In this document: positions 21,931 to 30,578 of the stretch, one piece after another | Numbering within the stretch: the stretch's first letter is position 1 | Layout of the letters: the number at the start of each line of letters is the position of its first letter | Source: Phytomonospora sp040655735 | GTDB lineage: Bacteria > Actinomycetota > Actinomycetes > Mycobacteriales > Micromonosporaceae | Reading direction: 5' to 3' | NCBI RefSeq assembly: GCF_040655735.1 | Contig: NZ_JBFAKK010000005.1 | Coordinates: 310,001 to 374,000 of the forward strand | DNA: 64,000 nucleotides | Program-made: the position numbers and the translations under genes | The notes under the pieces: model-generated | Told to the model about the DNA's origin: nothing | The model's input: only the letters and a program-made list of their open reading frames with translations | Databases searched by the model: none

Positions 21931-23727
21931 GTGGCCAACACCGGAAACCTCATCAACCTCGACACCGTCGGCAAGTCCTACGGCACCACCACCCTGTTCA
22001 ACGACCTGTCCACCGGCGTCAACACCGGCGACCGCATCGGCATCGTCGGGCTCAACGGCACCGGCAAGACCACGCTGCTGCGCCTGATCGCCAAAACCGA
22101 GGAACCCGACACCGGCCGCATCACCCACCGCCGCGACCTGCGCGTCGGCATGCTCCCGCAGACCATCGAGTACCCCACCGGCGCCACCATCGCCGACATC
22201 GTCCTCGGCGACGCATGGCTGCCCACCGAGCACACCGCCGAACACCACTGGGCCGGCGACGCCGCCATCCGCAACATCCTCGACGGCCTCGGCATGCACA
22301 ACCTCGGCCTCGACAGCCCCACCGACACCATGTCCGGCGGAGAACGCCGCCGCGTCGCCCTGGCAGCCCTGCTCACCCGCCCCGTCGACGTCCTCATCCT
22401 CGACGAACCCACCAACCACCTCGACATCACCGGCATCAACTGGCTCGCCAGCTGGCTCACCGCCAACGCCCGCACCCTCATCGCCGTCACCCACGACCGC
22501 TGGTTCCTCGACGCCGTCTGCGAAACGACCTGGGAAGTCACCGACCAGACCATCAACACCTACGAAGGCGGCTACTCCGCCTGGATCCTCGCCCGCGCCG
22601 AACGAGACCGCCAAGCCGCCGCCACCGAAGAACGCCGCCAGAACCTCGTCCGCAAAGAACTCGCCTGGCTACGCCGCGGCGCCCCCGCCCGCACCAGCAA
22701 ACCCAAATTCCGCATCAACGCCGCCGACGCCCTCATCGCCGACGTCCCCGAACCCCGCGACACCCTCACCCTCGCCCGCCTGGCCATGACTCGCCTCGGC
22801 AAACGCGGCTACGAACTCGACAACGTCACCGTCGAATTCAACGACCGCAAAATCTTCGACCACGTCGACTGGCACGCCGGCCCCGGCGACCGCATCGGCC
22901 TCGTCGGCGCCAACGGCGCCGGCAAATCCACCCTCTTCCGCCTGCTCACCGGCACCCAGAAACCCACCGACGGCACCGTCGACACCGGCACCACCGTCAA
23001 ACCCGCCATGCTCACCCAGGAACTCCACGACCTCCCCGGCGGCCTGCGCCTCCTCGAAGCCATCCAGGAAAAAGGCAACCGCTTCACCCTCGGAGACCGC
23101 GAGGTCACCGCCGGACAACTCGCCGAGATCTTCGGCTTCACCGACAAACACCTCTGGACCCACGTCCGCGACCTCTCCGGCGGACAACGCCGGCGCCTCC
23201 AACTACTCCGCCTCCTCGCCGAGCAACCCAACACGCTCCTGCTCGACGAACCCACCAACGACCTCGACATCGACACCCTCCAAGCCCTCGAAGACCTCCT
23301 CGACAGCTGGACCGGCATCCTCATCGTCGCCAGCCACGACCGCTACCTCCTGGAACGCGTCACCGACAAGACCATCGCCCTCCTCGGCGACGGCACCATC
23401 AAAGAACTCCCCGGCGGCGTCGACCAATACCTCGAACTCGCCGAGGCCAAACTCGCCGCCGACGGCGGCTCACCCCTTGCCACCCGCACCGGCACCGGCG
23501 TCCCCAGCAAGCACACCGTCAACCGCGAAGCCCAGAAGGAACTCAAGCGGCTCGAACGCCAGCTCGACAAACTCACCAAGAAGGAGGCCGTGCTGCACCA
23601 GAAACTCGCCGACGCGGCCACCGACCACCAGCGCCTCACCGAACTCAACGGCGAACTCAACGCACTGGTCGCCGAGAAGGAGGACATCGAGACCCGCTGG
23701 CTCGAACTGGCCGATGCAGAGGGTTAA
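21931..23727 (+). CDS. ABC-F family ATPase (two nucleotide-binding domains)
   Basis: A soluble 598-residue protein with no membrane domain. NBD1 has GLNGTGKTT, signature MSGGERRR and Walker B VLILDEPTNHLD. NBD2 has GANGAGKST, LSGGQRRR and LLLDEPTNDLD. The linker carries the charged ABC_tran_Xtn segment and the end is a coiled coil (about 535-595). ABC-F proteins act at the ribosome as translation factors or, in some clades, confer antibiotic resistance. The position after rsmA-ispE is typical of the housekeeping actinobacterial member, so a translation role is more likely than resistance (inference). Confidence 0.93.
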   Translation: MANTGNLINLDTVGKSYGTTTLFNDLSTGVNTGDRIGIVGLNGTGKTTLLRLIAKTEEPDTGRITHRRDLRVGMLPQTIEYPTGATIADIVLGDAWLPTEHTAEHHWAGDAAIRNILDGLGMHNLGLDSPTDTMSGGERRRVALAALLTRPVDVLILDEPTNHLDITGINWLASWLTANARTLIAVTHDRWFLDAVCETTWEVTDQTINTYEGGYSAWILARAERDRQAAATEERRQNLVRKELAWLRRGAPARTSKPKFRINAADALIADVPEPRDTLTLARLAMTRLGKRGYELDNVTVEFNDRKIFDHVDWHAGPGDRIGLVGANGAGKSTLFRLLTGTQKPTDGTVDTGTTVKPAMLTQELHDLPGGLRLLEAIQEKGNRFTLGDREVTAGQLAEIFGFTDKHLWTHVRDLSGGQRRRLQLLRLLAEQPNTLLLDEPTNDLDIDTLQALEDLLDSWTGILIVASHDRYLLERVTDKTIALLGDGTIKELPGGVDQYLELAEAKLAADGGSPLATRTGTGVPSKHTVNREAQKELKRLERQLDKLTKKEAVLHQKLADAATDHQRLTELNGELNALVAEKEDIETRWLELADAEG

Positions 23728-23751
23728 CGCCACACCCCGACGGCCGTACGG

Positions 23752-23757
23752 GACAAT
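23752..23757 (+). promoter_or_regulatory. -10 box of the DUF4383 gene (leaderless)
   Basis: GACAAT is followed by 7 nt and the GTG at 23765. Confidence 0.35.
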
Positions 23758-23764
23758 CACCGGT

Positions 23765-24373
23765 GTGGATCACCTACCTATCAACCACCGGCTACGCCCC
23801 TTGTGGCGCGGACTCGCCTTCCTGACCGGCGTCTACATCCTCGTCTTCGGGATCCTCGGCTTCATCAAGACCCGCGACCTGGACCTCGCCTGGACCGCTC
23901 AGGAGGGCCTGCCCTGGGTCCTCGGCCTGCGCGCCAACCCGGCCTTCAGCACCCTGTCCATCGCCGTCGGCGCCGTCGTGATCATCGGCGCGCTGATCGG
24001 CCGCAACATCGACCGCTGGATCAACCTCATCGCCGGCGCGGTGTTCATGCTGGCCAGCATGCTGATGCTCCTGCTGCTGCGCACCGACCTCAACTACCTC
24101 GGCTTCGGCGTCAGCACCTGCGTGGTGTCGGCGATCCTCGGTCTCATCATGTTCACCGCCGGCCTCTACGGCCGCGTCGGGAGCGTCCAGATGGAGACCG
24201 CCGAGGAAGCCCGGCGCCACCGCACCGTCGGCCGCGAGACCGGAGTCGTCGGCAGCGAGGACGGCAACGAGCCCGTCGACATCACCGAGGTCGTCGCCGA
24301 CAAGGAGGACAGCACTCCCGGCGACAGCGACGGTGCCGAGAAACTCAGCGCGGGAGAGAAAGAGAAACACTGA
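23765..24373 (+). CDS. DUF4383 four-helix membrane protein
   Basis: 202 residues with four membrane spans: GLAFLTGVYILVFGILGF, NPAFSTLSIAVGAVVIIGAL, ..NLIAGAVFMLASMLMLLLL and STCVVSAILGLIMFTAGLYG. The GLRANPAFSTLS region and NLIAG turn follow the DUF4383 pattern (small membrane proteins of unknown role in actinobacteria). An acidic cytoplasmic tail of about 60 residues follows. It is convergent with the TetR gene, with 35 bp between stops. Confidence 0.75.
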   Translation: MDHLPINHRLRPLWRGLAFLTGVYILVFGILGFIKTRDLDLAWTAQEGLPWVLGLRANPAFSTLSIAVGAVVIIGALIGRNIDRWINLIAGAVFMLASMLMLLLLRTDLNYLGFGVSTCVVSAILGLIMFTAGLYGRVGSVQMETAEEARRHRTVGRETGVVGSEDGNEPVDITEVVADKEDSTPGDSDGAEKLSAGEKEKH

Positions 24374-24408
24374 CCCGCACGACTTCCAGCGAAGCCGTCG
24401 CGAGCCCC

Positions 24409-25077
24409 TTAATCGTCCCGGTCGTCCGAGGACGCCGGGCTCAGCGACGGCTTCGCGTCAAGATGACTCAAACCGTTCCACGCCAGGTTCACCAGGTGCG
24501 CCGCGACGACCTCCTTGCGAGGCTTGCGTGCGTCCAGCCACCAGCGACCCGTCAGCGCGACCATCCCCACCAGCGCCTGCGAGTACAACTCCGCCAGCTT
24601 GGTGTCATAGCCGCGCGACTTGAACTCGCGGTCCAGGATGTGCTCGGCCTGGTGGGCCACCTCGTTGAGGACGCTGGAGAAACTCCCGCCCGCGCCCACC
24701 GGTGAATCGCGCACCAGCACCCGGAACCCGTCGGTGTCGCCCTCGATGTAGTCCAGCAGCGCCAGCGCCGCCTGCTCCACCAGGACCCGAGGATGCTCAC
24801 CGGTCAGCGCACGCGCGATCCGGTCCAGCAGCGAGGTCACCTCACGGTCCACGACGACCGCGTACAGCCCTTCCTTGCCCCCGAAGTGCTCGTACACGAC
24901 CGGCTTCGACACCTTCGCCCGAGCCGCGATCTCCTCGACGCTCGTACCGTCGTAACCGCGCTCCGCGAAGGTCTTGCGCGCCACCGCGATCAGCTGCTCA
25001 CGACGCTTGGGCGCAGACATGCGAACCCGGCCCGATGAACGGGCCGGGTTCGCACGAGAAGCTTTTTCTTCGCTCAC
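24409..25077 (-). CDS. TetR-family transcriptional regulator of the desaturase operon
   Basis: Up to 222 residues. The HTH is REQLIAVARKTFAERGYDGT, then VEEIAARAKVSKPVVYEHF, followed by a helical ligand domain resembling fatty-acyl-responsive regulators. GTG 25077 overlaps the desaturase stop (GTGA). A second candidate, ATG 25020, starts right at the HTH domain (MSAPKRREQL) and would follow a strong hairpin. As second gene of the desaturase operon it probably represses it through the paired operators at 26117-26149 and senses unsaturated acyl-CoA (inference). Confidence 0.88.
   Translation of the reverse strand: MSEEKASRANPARSSGRVRMSAPKRREQLIAVARKTFAERGYDGTSVEEIAARAKVSKPVVYEHFGGKEGLYAVVVDREVTSLLDRIARALTGEHPRVLVEQAALALLDYIEGDTDGFRVLVRDSPVGAGGSFSSVLNEVAHQAEHILDREFKSRGYDTKLAELYSQALVGMVALTGRWWLDARKPRKEVVAAHLVNLAWNGLSHLDAKPSLSPASSDDRDD
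25020..25054. terminator. Perfect 15-bp hairpin between the desaturase and TetR reading regions
   Basis: TGCGAACCCGGCCCG (25020-25034), loop of 5 nt, CGGGCCGGGTTCGCA (25040-25054). In the operon mRNA it lies 20 nt after the desaturase stop and ends exactly at the alternative TetR start ATG. There is no U-tract in that direction; on the plus strand TTTTT follows at 25062. It may attenuate regulator expression or act as a processing site. Confidence 0.6.
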
Positions 25078-26081
25078 ACCGAGGCTTTCGAACGTTTTTC
25101 ACGCTGTTCGGCCATCTTAGCCTCAAGCCGGTCCTGCTTGGGCCAGCGCACATTCGAGACCCAGCCGAACTTCTCGAAGGCCCAGATCACCCGCGCCGAG
25201 GGATCGATCTGCCCCTTCAGCACACCGTGCCGGGCGCAGGTCGGGTCCGCGTGGTGCAGGTTGTGCCAGGACTCGCCCATCGAGATGATCGCCAGCGGCC
25301 AGAAGTTCGAGGCCTTGTCGCCGTCGCGGGTGGCGAACGGGCGCTCACCGTAGACGTGACAGACGGAGTTGATCGACCAGGTGATGTGGTGCAGCAGGCC
25401 GATGCGGATCAGGGTGCCCCAGAAGAACGCGGTCACCGCGCCCTGCCACGACCACGTGATCAGACCACCGGCGACGGCCGGCGCGAAAGCGGTCGTGATC
25501 GTCAGCCACAGGAACATGTCGTCGACACGACGGATGTCCTTGTCGGCCATCAGGTCGGGGGTGAAGCGGTCCTTGTTGGACAGGTCGCGGCTGAACATCC
25601 AGCCGACGTGCGCGTGCCACAGGCCCTTGACCAGGCCGCGCTTGGTCTCACCGAAACGCCACGGCGAGTGCGGGTCGCCCTCGACGTCGCTGAACATGTG
25701 GTGACGACGGTGGTCGGCGACCCACTGGATCACCGAACCCTCCACGGCCATCGAACCGGCGACGGCGAGCGTTACGCGCAGCCACCGCTTGGCCTTGAAC
25801 GAACCGTGGGTGAAGTAACGGTGGAAGCCGACCGTCACGCCGAACCCGGAGATGCAGTACATGACCACCGCGATGGCGACGTCCACCCAGGACAGGCCCC
25901 AGCCCCATGCGAACGGCACGGCGACGATCAGCGCCAGGAACGGCAGGACGACGAAGGCCCACAGTCCGGCGAGCGTGGTTCGGCTCTGCTTGCCGCTGGT
26001 GAGCGGCTTGGGCGCGTTTGCGGCGGTTTCCTTCGGGGTTACCTGGGACGCGCCAGACGCGTCGATCGCGGGTGTGGTCAT
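25074..26081 (-). CDS. Membrane acyl-CoA delta-9 desaturase
   Basis: An integral di-iron desaturase that introduces a cis double bond into stearoyl- or palmitoyl-CoA to tune membrane fluidity (mycobacterial DesA3 type). The 335 residues have three His boxes: HRYFTH (87-92), HRRHH (124-128) and HNLHH near residue 264, with pairs of membrane helices around them. The ATG at 26081 has GAGG 5 nt upstream. The electron donor (an oxidoreductase such as Rv3230c) is not encoded nearby. Co-transcribed with the TetR gene. Confidence 0.93.
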   Translation of the reverse strand: MTTPAIDASGASQVTPKETAANAPKPLTSGKQSRTTLAGLWAFVVLPFLALIVAVPFAWGWGLSWVDVAIAVVMYCISGFGVTVGFHRYFTHGSFKAKRWLRVTLAVAGSMAVEGSVIQWVADHRRHHMFSDVEGDPHSPWRFGETKRGLVKGLWHAHVGWMFSRDLSNKDRFTPDLMADKDIRRVDDMFLWLTITTAFAPAVAGGLITWSWQGAVTAFFWGTLIRIGLLHHITWSINSVCHVYGERPFATRDGDKASNFWPLAIISMGESWHNLHHADPTCARHGVLKGQIDPSARVIWAFEKFGWVSNVRWPKQDRLEAKMAEQREKRSKASV

Positions 26082-26116
26082 GGATCCTCGCAGGTGGAGA
26101 GCGGGAAGGCGGACTT

Positions 26117-26149
26117 ACCTACGAAACCGTAGCCTACGGGTGCGTAGGT
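26117..26149. promoter_or_regulatory. Two adjacent TetR operators upstream of the desaturase
   Basis: CTACGaaacCGTAG (26119-26132) and CCTACGggtgCGTAGG (26133-26148) are two abutting palindromes with 4-bp spacers. The whole 33 bp also forms one larger imperfect dyad (14 of 16 pairs). The CTACG/CGTAG half-sites are typical of TetR regulators of lipid genes. The site lies 36 nt upstream of the desaturase ATG. Confidence 0.7.
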
Positions 26150-26436
26150 TTCTAGGGGGTCTAGGTCCCCTATTTGCTGGGAGATCCCTGGGGAGAGGTC
26201 GCCGGAGAGGTCGCGGAAGGCGTCTCGGCGGGGGATCCGGCGGACGACTCCGAGCTTGCCCAGAGAAGGTACCCAGTAACGCTCGCATGTATGCGAGGGA
26301 CTACTCCCGGAGGGGCCGAGTCGCTTTGTGTGATGCCCCTGACCTGCGGAAACAATTCCTCCCCGAACGCGTGTCCTATCGAACGGCAGTTCGTTTGACC
26401 TCGTGAGAGACCTTTCTCGAACGAAGGGACAAGGGC
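26150..26436. other. Intergenic stretch between the divergent desaturase and HTH genes
   Basis: No convincing gene. A 74-residue plus-strand frame (26174-26398) and the antisense tail rich in Ser/Ala/Pro both lack ribosome sites and domain patterns. TTGACC at 26395-26400 could be a -35 for the HTH gene, but no good -10 follows at 17 bp. The desaturase operators lie just outside at 26117-26149. Confidence 0.4.
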
Positions 26437-27495
26437 GTGCGAACGGCGGACACAGAGGGAACGGAAGACGCCGAAGAGGGCGGTCGCGCGGAAGGCGCCG
26501 AAGGTTCGGAAGGCACCCGTCGCCAAGGAGCCGGCGAGAGGCGAAACACAGACGAAGACCGCGGCCCCAAGATCCCCCGCGCCCGGCGGGGATCCGGGGG
26601 CGCGCGGGAGTCCGCCGACCCGCGAAAGGCGGAGGCACGACGGATGCGGGAGGAAGAGGGGTTGTCCACGACCCAGATCCGGGCCCTGCTCGGTGTGGGC
26701 AACGAACGGCTCACCCAATGGCTCAAGGGCACCACCCCGCCGGAGTGGACGAAACGTCCCAACGCCAAGGACGACCAGCGGGAGGCCGCGCGCGAGCTGC
26801 GGCGGCAAGGCAAGACCTACGACGAGATCGTCGGGGAGCTGGGCTGCTCGAAGAGTTCGGTGTCGCTGTGGGTGCGCGACATCGAGGTGGTGCGACCGAT
26901 TCATCCCAGCTGGACGCCGCAAGCACGGGCGAAGCGCGAACTTCGAAGGCAGGAGCGCCGGCGCAAGAAGCTCGACGCCCGCATCGCCGATCGGGCCGAC
27001 TTGGTGTCGGGCCTGTTCCCCTTCGGCGTGCGGGACACACTGATCGCGGGCGCGATCGCGTACTGGTGCGAGGGCCGCAAGTGGAAGGACTGGATGCCCA
27101 CAGCCCCGGGCGTCACCTTTATCAACAGCGATCCGGGGCTCGTTCGCCTCTTCCTGCGCTTCCTGCGTGCCGCGCCGGTGGAGTTCGGCAAAATCCGGTA
27201 CCGCCTGCACATTCACGAGACGGCCTCGGAAGCCGAGGCGCACGCGTACTGGGCGCGTGAACTGGGCATCGGCATGGGCGACTTCAGCAAGACGACCTGG
27301 AAGCGGCACAACCCGAAGACCGTCCGCAAGAACGTCGGGGAGACCTATCACGGTTGCCTGAGCGTGGCGGTGCTTGAGTCGGGAGGGCTGTACCGATATC
27401 TCGATCGCGTGGTGGCGACTTCGCTCGGCGCCTTGGCCGCGGGGCCGCGGAAGCACTGGTCGGTCTGCGGGAACATCCTGAGTGCGCCCGAATAG
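26437..27495 (+). CDS. Helix-turn-helix protein with a LAGLIDADG/WhiA-like C-terminal domain
   Basis: Up to 352 residues. GTG 26437 gives a 70-residue low-complexity acidic/basic N-terminus; ATG 26644 with GGAGG upstream is the alternative. Two HTH-like segments follow: STTQIRALLGVGNERLTQWL and RQGKTYDEIVGELGCSKSSV. The C-terminal part has AGAIAYWCEGRKWKD, VTFINSDPGLVRLFLRFL, HIHETASEAEA, TWKRHNPKTVRKNVGE and YHGCLSVAVLESGGLYR. This layout is known to me from uncharacterised actinobacterial proteins resembling homing-endonuclease folds. No function is proved. It lies 56 bp from tRNA-Gln. Confidence 0.65.
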   Translation: MRTADTEGTEDAEEGGRAEGAEGSEGTRRQGAGERRNTDEDRGPKIPRARRGSGGARESADPRKAEARRMREEEGLSTTQIRALLGVGNERLTQWLKGTTPPEWTKRPNAKDDQREAARELRRQGKTYDEIVGELGCSKSSVSLWVRDIEVVRPIHPSWTPQARAKRELRRQERRRKKLDARIADRADLVSGLFPFGVRDTLIAGAIAYWCEGRKWKDWMPTAPGVTFINSDPGLVRLFLRFLRAAPVEFGKIRYRLHIHETASEAEAHAYWARELGIGMGDFSKTTWKRHNPKTVRKNVGETYHGCLSVAVLESGGLYRYLDRVVATSLGALAAGPRKHWSVCGNILSAPE

Positions 27496-27551
27496 GTCAG
27501 GACGGTAATCTGTCCGCTGGGGTTCGAGGCGGCTAGATTCGAACCCCATTT

Positions 27552-27622
27552 TCCCGGGTCGTATAACGGCAATACCGGCGGTTTTGGTCCGTCTGATGGG
27601 GGTTCGATTCCTCCCCCGGGAG
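27552..27622 (+). tRNA. tRNA-Gln (anticodon TTG)
   Basis: A full cloverleaf can be drawn: acceptor TCCCGGG/CCCGGGA, D-stem GTAT/ATAC, anticodon stem GGCGG/CCGTC (one G-U) with loop TTTTGGT (anticodon 27584-27586), 4-nt variable region, T-stem GGGGG/CCTCC with loop TTCGATT, and G73. The 3' CCA is not encoded. A hairpin terminator follows at once. Confidence 0.93.
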
Positions 27623-27632
27623 CTCTACCTGC

Positions 27633-27658
27633 GAAAACGCCCCTCCGGGGGCGTTTTT
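27633..27658 (+). terminator. Intrinsic terminator after tRNA-Gln
   Basis: AAAACGCCCC, loop TCCG, GGGGCGTTTT (27634-27657) with T5 at the end. It is the only classic stem plus U-tract terminator in the window. Confidence 0.88.
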
Positions 27659-27837
27659 CGTTCCCGCGCTCCTGCCGTTCGGATCCTGCCCGCGCTATCT
27701 CGATCCGGGCCTGATCCCCGCCCCACCCCCCGCGCCCGCGCCCCCGTCATACGATGACTGCAAGCGCGTCCCCAGCCACGGCCGTCGTGCCGCAGTGCGG
27801 GCCGCGTCGCCAGCCGAACCACCGGACGGGAGTCCCA

Positions 27838-29271
27838 GTGACCCAGCCCCAGCGCACCGTGATCCTCCTCGCCGCGGGCGAGGGCAAGCGGATGAGGTCC
27901 GCGGTGCCGAAGATGCTCCACGAGGTGCTCGGCAGGTCGCTGATGGGCCATGTCCTCGCCGCCGCCGAGGCTCTCGATCCGGCCGAGACGATGGTCGTCG
28001 TCGGTCACGGCGCCGAGCAGGTGTCCGCGCACCTGGCGGACATCGCCCCGACGGCGCGCACGGTCGTGCAGGAGAAGCAGCTCGGGACGGGCCATGCCAC
28101 GCGGGTCGCCCTCGACGCGCTTCCCGATGTCGACGGCACGGTGGTCGTCCTCTACGGCGACACGCCTCTCCTTCAGGCCTCGACGCTCGCCGAGCTCTGC
28201 GCGGCGCACGAGGCCGGCGGCCACGCCGCCACCGTCCTGACCGCCTCGGTCGACGACCCGACGGGCCTCGGCCGGATCCTGCGCGACGGCGACGGCGGGT
28301 TCGCCGCGATCGTCGAGCAGAAGGACGCCACGGCCGGGCAGCTGGCGATCACCGAGATCAACTCGGGCATGTACGCCTTCGACGCCTCCCGCCTGCGCGT
28401 GGCCCTGAAGGGCCTGACGACCGACAACTCGCAGGGCGAGGAGTACCTGACGCAGGCGCTCACGCTCATGCTCGACGCCGGGCACTCCGTGGGCACGCAC
28501 ACCGCCGCCGACTTCGCCGACACGCTCGGCTGCAACGACCGCGAGCAGCTGGCGTGGCTGCGGGGGCTCATGCAGAAGCGGGTGAACTCCGCGCTGATGC
28601 GTTCGGGCGTGACGATGGACGACCCCGCGACGACGTGGGTCGACGTGACCGCCGAGGTGGCCGCCGATGTGACGATCCGGCCGAACGTGCAGCTCAAGGG
28701 CCGCACGGTGATCGCGGCGGGCTCGGAGATCGGCCCGGACTCGACGCTGACCGACACGATCGTGGGCGAGGGAGCGTCCGTCGTTCGCGCGCACACGCTG
28801 GGAGCGTCGGTGGGGGCGAAGGCATCGGTGGGGCCGTTCGCGTACCTGCGGCCCGACGCGGAGCTGGCCGAGCGGGCGAAGGTGGGGACCTTCGTCGAGG
28901 TGAAGAACTCGCGCGTGGGCGAAGGCAGCAAGGTGCCGCACCTGTCGTACGTGGGGGACGCGACGATCGGCGTCGAGGCCAACATCGGCGCGGGCACGAT
29001 CGTGGCCAACTACGACGGTATGGCCAAGCACCGCACGCGGATCGGTGACGCGGTCTTCGTCGGCAGCGACTCCGTGCTGATCGCGCCGGTGTCGATCGCC
29101 GACGGTTCGTACGTGGCGGCCGGCAGCGCGGTGGACAAGGACGTGCCGTCGGGTTCGCTGGGGGTGGCGAGGGGCCGGCAGCGCAACATCGAGGGCTGGG
29201 TGGCGCGCAGTCGTCCCGGCACGAAGACGGCGAAGGCCGCCGAGCGGGCGGCCGGTGAGCACGAGGAATAG
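27838..29271 (+). CDS. glmU: Bifunctional UDP-GlcNAc pyrophosphorylase / glucosamine-1-phosphate acetyltransferase
   Basis: It makes UDP-GlcNAc for peptidoglycan and other glycans. The 477 residues have an N-terminal Rossmann-like uridylyltransferase with LAAGEGKRMRSAVPK (metal and UTP loop), QLGTGHAT, YGDTPLL and the INSGMYAFD block. A linker helix leads to a left-handed beta-helix with hexapeptide repeats, including the catalytic-region KNSRVGEGSKVPHLSYVGD. GTG 27838 has GGGAG 5-6 nt upstream. It heads the usual actinobacterial glmU-prs-rplY-pth block. Confidence 0.97.
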   Translation: MTQPQRTVILLAAGEGKRMRSAVPKMLHEVLGRSLMGHVLAAAEALDPAETMVVVGHGAEQVSAHLADIAPTARTVVQEKQLGTGHATRVALDALPDVDGTVVVLYGDTPLLQASTLAELCAAHEAGGHAATVLTASVDDPTGLGRILRDGDGGFAAIVEQKDATAGQLAITEINSGMYAFDASRLRVALKGLTTDNSQGEEYLTQALTLMLDAGHSVGTHTAADFADTLGCNDREQLAWLRGLMQKRVNSALMRSGVTMDDPATTWVDVTAEVAADVTIRPNVQLKGRTVIAAGSEIGPDSTLTDTIVGEGASVVRAHTLGASVGAKASVGPFAYLRPDAELAERAKVGTFVEVKNSRVGEGSKVPHLSYVGDATIGVEANIGAGTIVANYDGMAKHRTRIGDAVFVGSDSVLIAPVSIADGSYVAAGSAVDKDVPSGSLGVARGRQRNIEGWVARSRPGTKTAKAAERAAGEHEE

Positions 29272-29414
29272 TCCGGTTGGGTCTGGTTGTGAGCGGGTGT
29301 CGCCCGGCCCACAGCGACCAATGCCACATCGTTCGGGGGAACCCCTGCTCGATCAACGGGCTAGGGGCGAAACTTAGCGTGAATTCAGCAGCGCTACCAG
29401 GGAGCGGGTGGACC

Positions 29415-30398
29415 GTGGGCAGCATCGTGGCGGAGAACCGGAAGAGCATGATGCTCTTCTCCGGGCGGGCGTTTCCGGAGTTGGCCGATGAGATCGGCCG
29501 TCATCTCGGGGTGGCGCCGACCCCGACCGACGCTTATGGCTTCGCCAACGGTGAGTTGTTCGTGCGCTACCGGGAGTCCGTCCGGGGCAGCGACGCCTTC
29601 GTGGTGCAGTCGATGTCGGCGCCGATCAACCGGTGGATGATGGAGACCTTGATCATGGTCGACGCGCTCAAGCGCGGCTCGGCCAAGCGGATCACGGTGG
29701 TCCTGCCGTTCTATCCGTACGCGCGTCAGGACAAGAAGCACCGCGGGCGCGAGCCGATCTCGGCGCGTCTGGTCGCCGACCTGCTCAAGACGGCCGGGGC
29801 CAACCGGATCCTGACCGTCGACCTGCACACCGCGCAGATCCAGGGCTTCTTCGACGGCCCGGTCGACCATCTGTTCGCGATGGACGTGCTGGCGAAGTAC
29901 ATCGAGGAGAAGTACGCCGGCCGCAAGATGGCCGTCGTCGCCCCCGACTCCGGCCGGGTGCGGGTGGCCGAGCGGTGGACCGATCGGTTGGGCGGCTACC
30001 CGCCGCTGGCGTTCATCCACAAGACGCGCGATCCGATGAAGCCCAACGAGGTCGTGGCCAACAAGGTCGTCGGCGACATCAAGGACCGCGTCTGCCTGAT
30101 CGTCGACGACATGATCGACACCGGCGGGACGATCTGCTCGGCGGCCGACCTGCTCGCCGACGGCGGTGCCGCCGACGTGATCGTCGCGGCCACGCACCCG
30201 ATCATGTCGGACCCGGCGACCGAGCGGCTGGCGAAGTCCCCGATCAGCGAGGTCGTGGTGACCAACACGCTTCCGCTCGACGAGTACAAGCGAATCGACA
30301 AGATGACGGTTCTGTCGATAGCGCCGCTGGTCGCGAGGGCGATCCGAGAGGTCTTCGACGACGGCTCGGTGACCACCCTCTTCGGTGGCCTGTCCTAG
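29415..30398 (+). CDS. prs: Ribose-phosphate pyrophosphokinase
   Basis: Makes PRPP from ribose 5-phosphate and ATP for nucleotide, histidine and tryptophan synthesis; PRPP is also a substrate of Upp in this window. The 327 residues show MMLFSGRAFPELA, YPYARQDKKHRGREPIS (flexible loop), DLHTAQIQGFF and the PRPP motif LIVDDMIDTGGT. GTG 29415 with GGGAG about 10 nt upstream is chosen; family members start about a dozen residues before MMLFSG. Confidence 0.96.
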   Translation: MGSIVAENRKSMMLFSGRAFPELADEIGRHLGVAPTPTDAYGFANGELFVRYRESVRGSDAFVVQSMSAPINRWMMETLIMVDALKRGSAKRITVVLPFYPYARQDKKHRGREPISARLVADLLKTAGANRILTVDLHTAQIQGFFDGPVDHLFAMDVLAKYIEEKYAGRKMAVVAPDSGRVRVAERWTDRLGGYPPLAFIHKTRDPMKPNEVVANKVVGDIKDRVCLIVDDMIDTGGTICSAADLLADGGAADVIVAATHPIMSDPATERLAKSPISEVVVTNTLPLDEYKRIDKMTVLSIAPLVARAIREVFDDGSVTTLFGGLS

Positions 30399-30578
30399 GG
30401 ACCTGTAAACTATTCCGGTTGCCACGGCGAGGGCGCTATCTGGCGTGTCCGCAGGATTCACCATCCACAGGACGCGAGCTGAAAGCGCCGTCATCGACGC
30501 GGTGAGGGCTCCTCTTCTGGCGCCGCGCCGTGCGTTGAGCGCCGACTTAATCTGTGTAATCAGGATGGAGTACTTTCC

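Noticed and set aside
26170..27549. A 459-residue minus-strand frame opposite the HTH gene
   Set aside because: It is antisense to a gene with recognisable HTH motifs and has no plausible protein composition or start.
27552..27660. tRNA-Gln as the attachment site of an integrated element
   Set aside because: No integrase, no duplicated tRNA 3' end and no repeat of the T-arm sequence was seen nearby; glmU follows as expected for core genome.
30399..30578. A small RNA gene or leader peptide between prs and rplY
   Set aside because: Only AT-richer promoter-like boxes are visible; no stable hairpin or credible short frame with a ribosome site.
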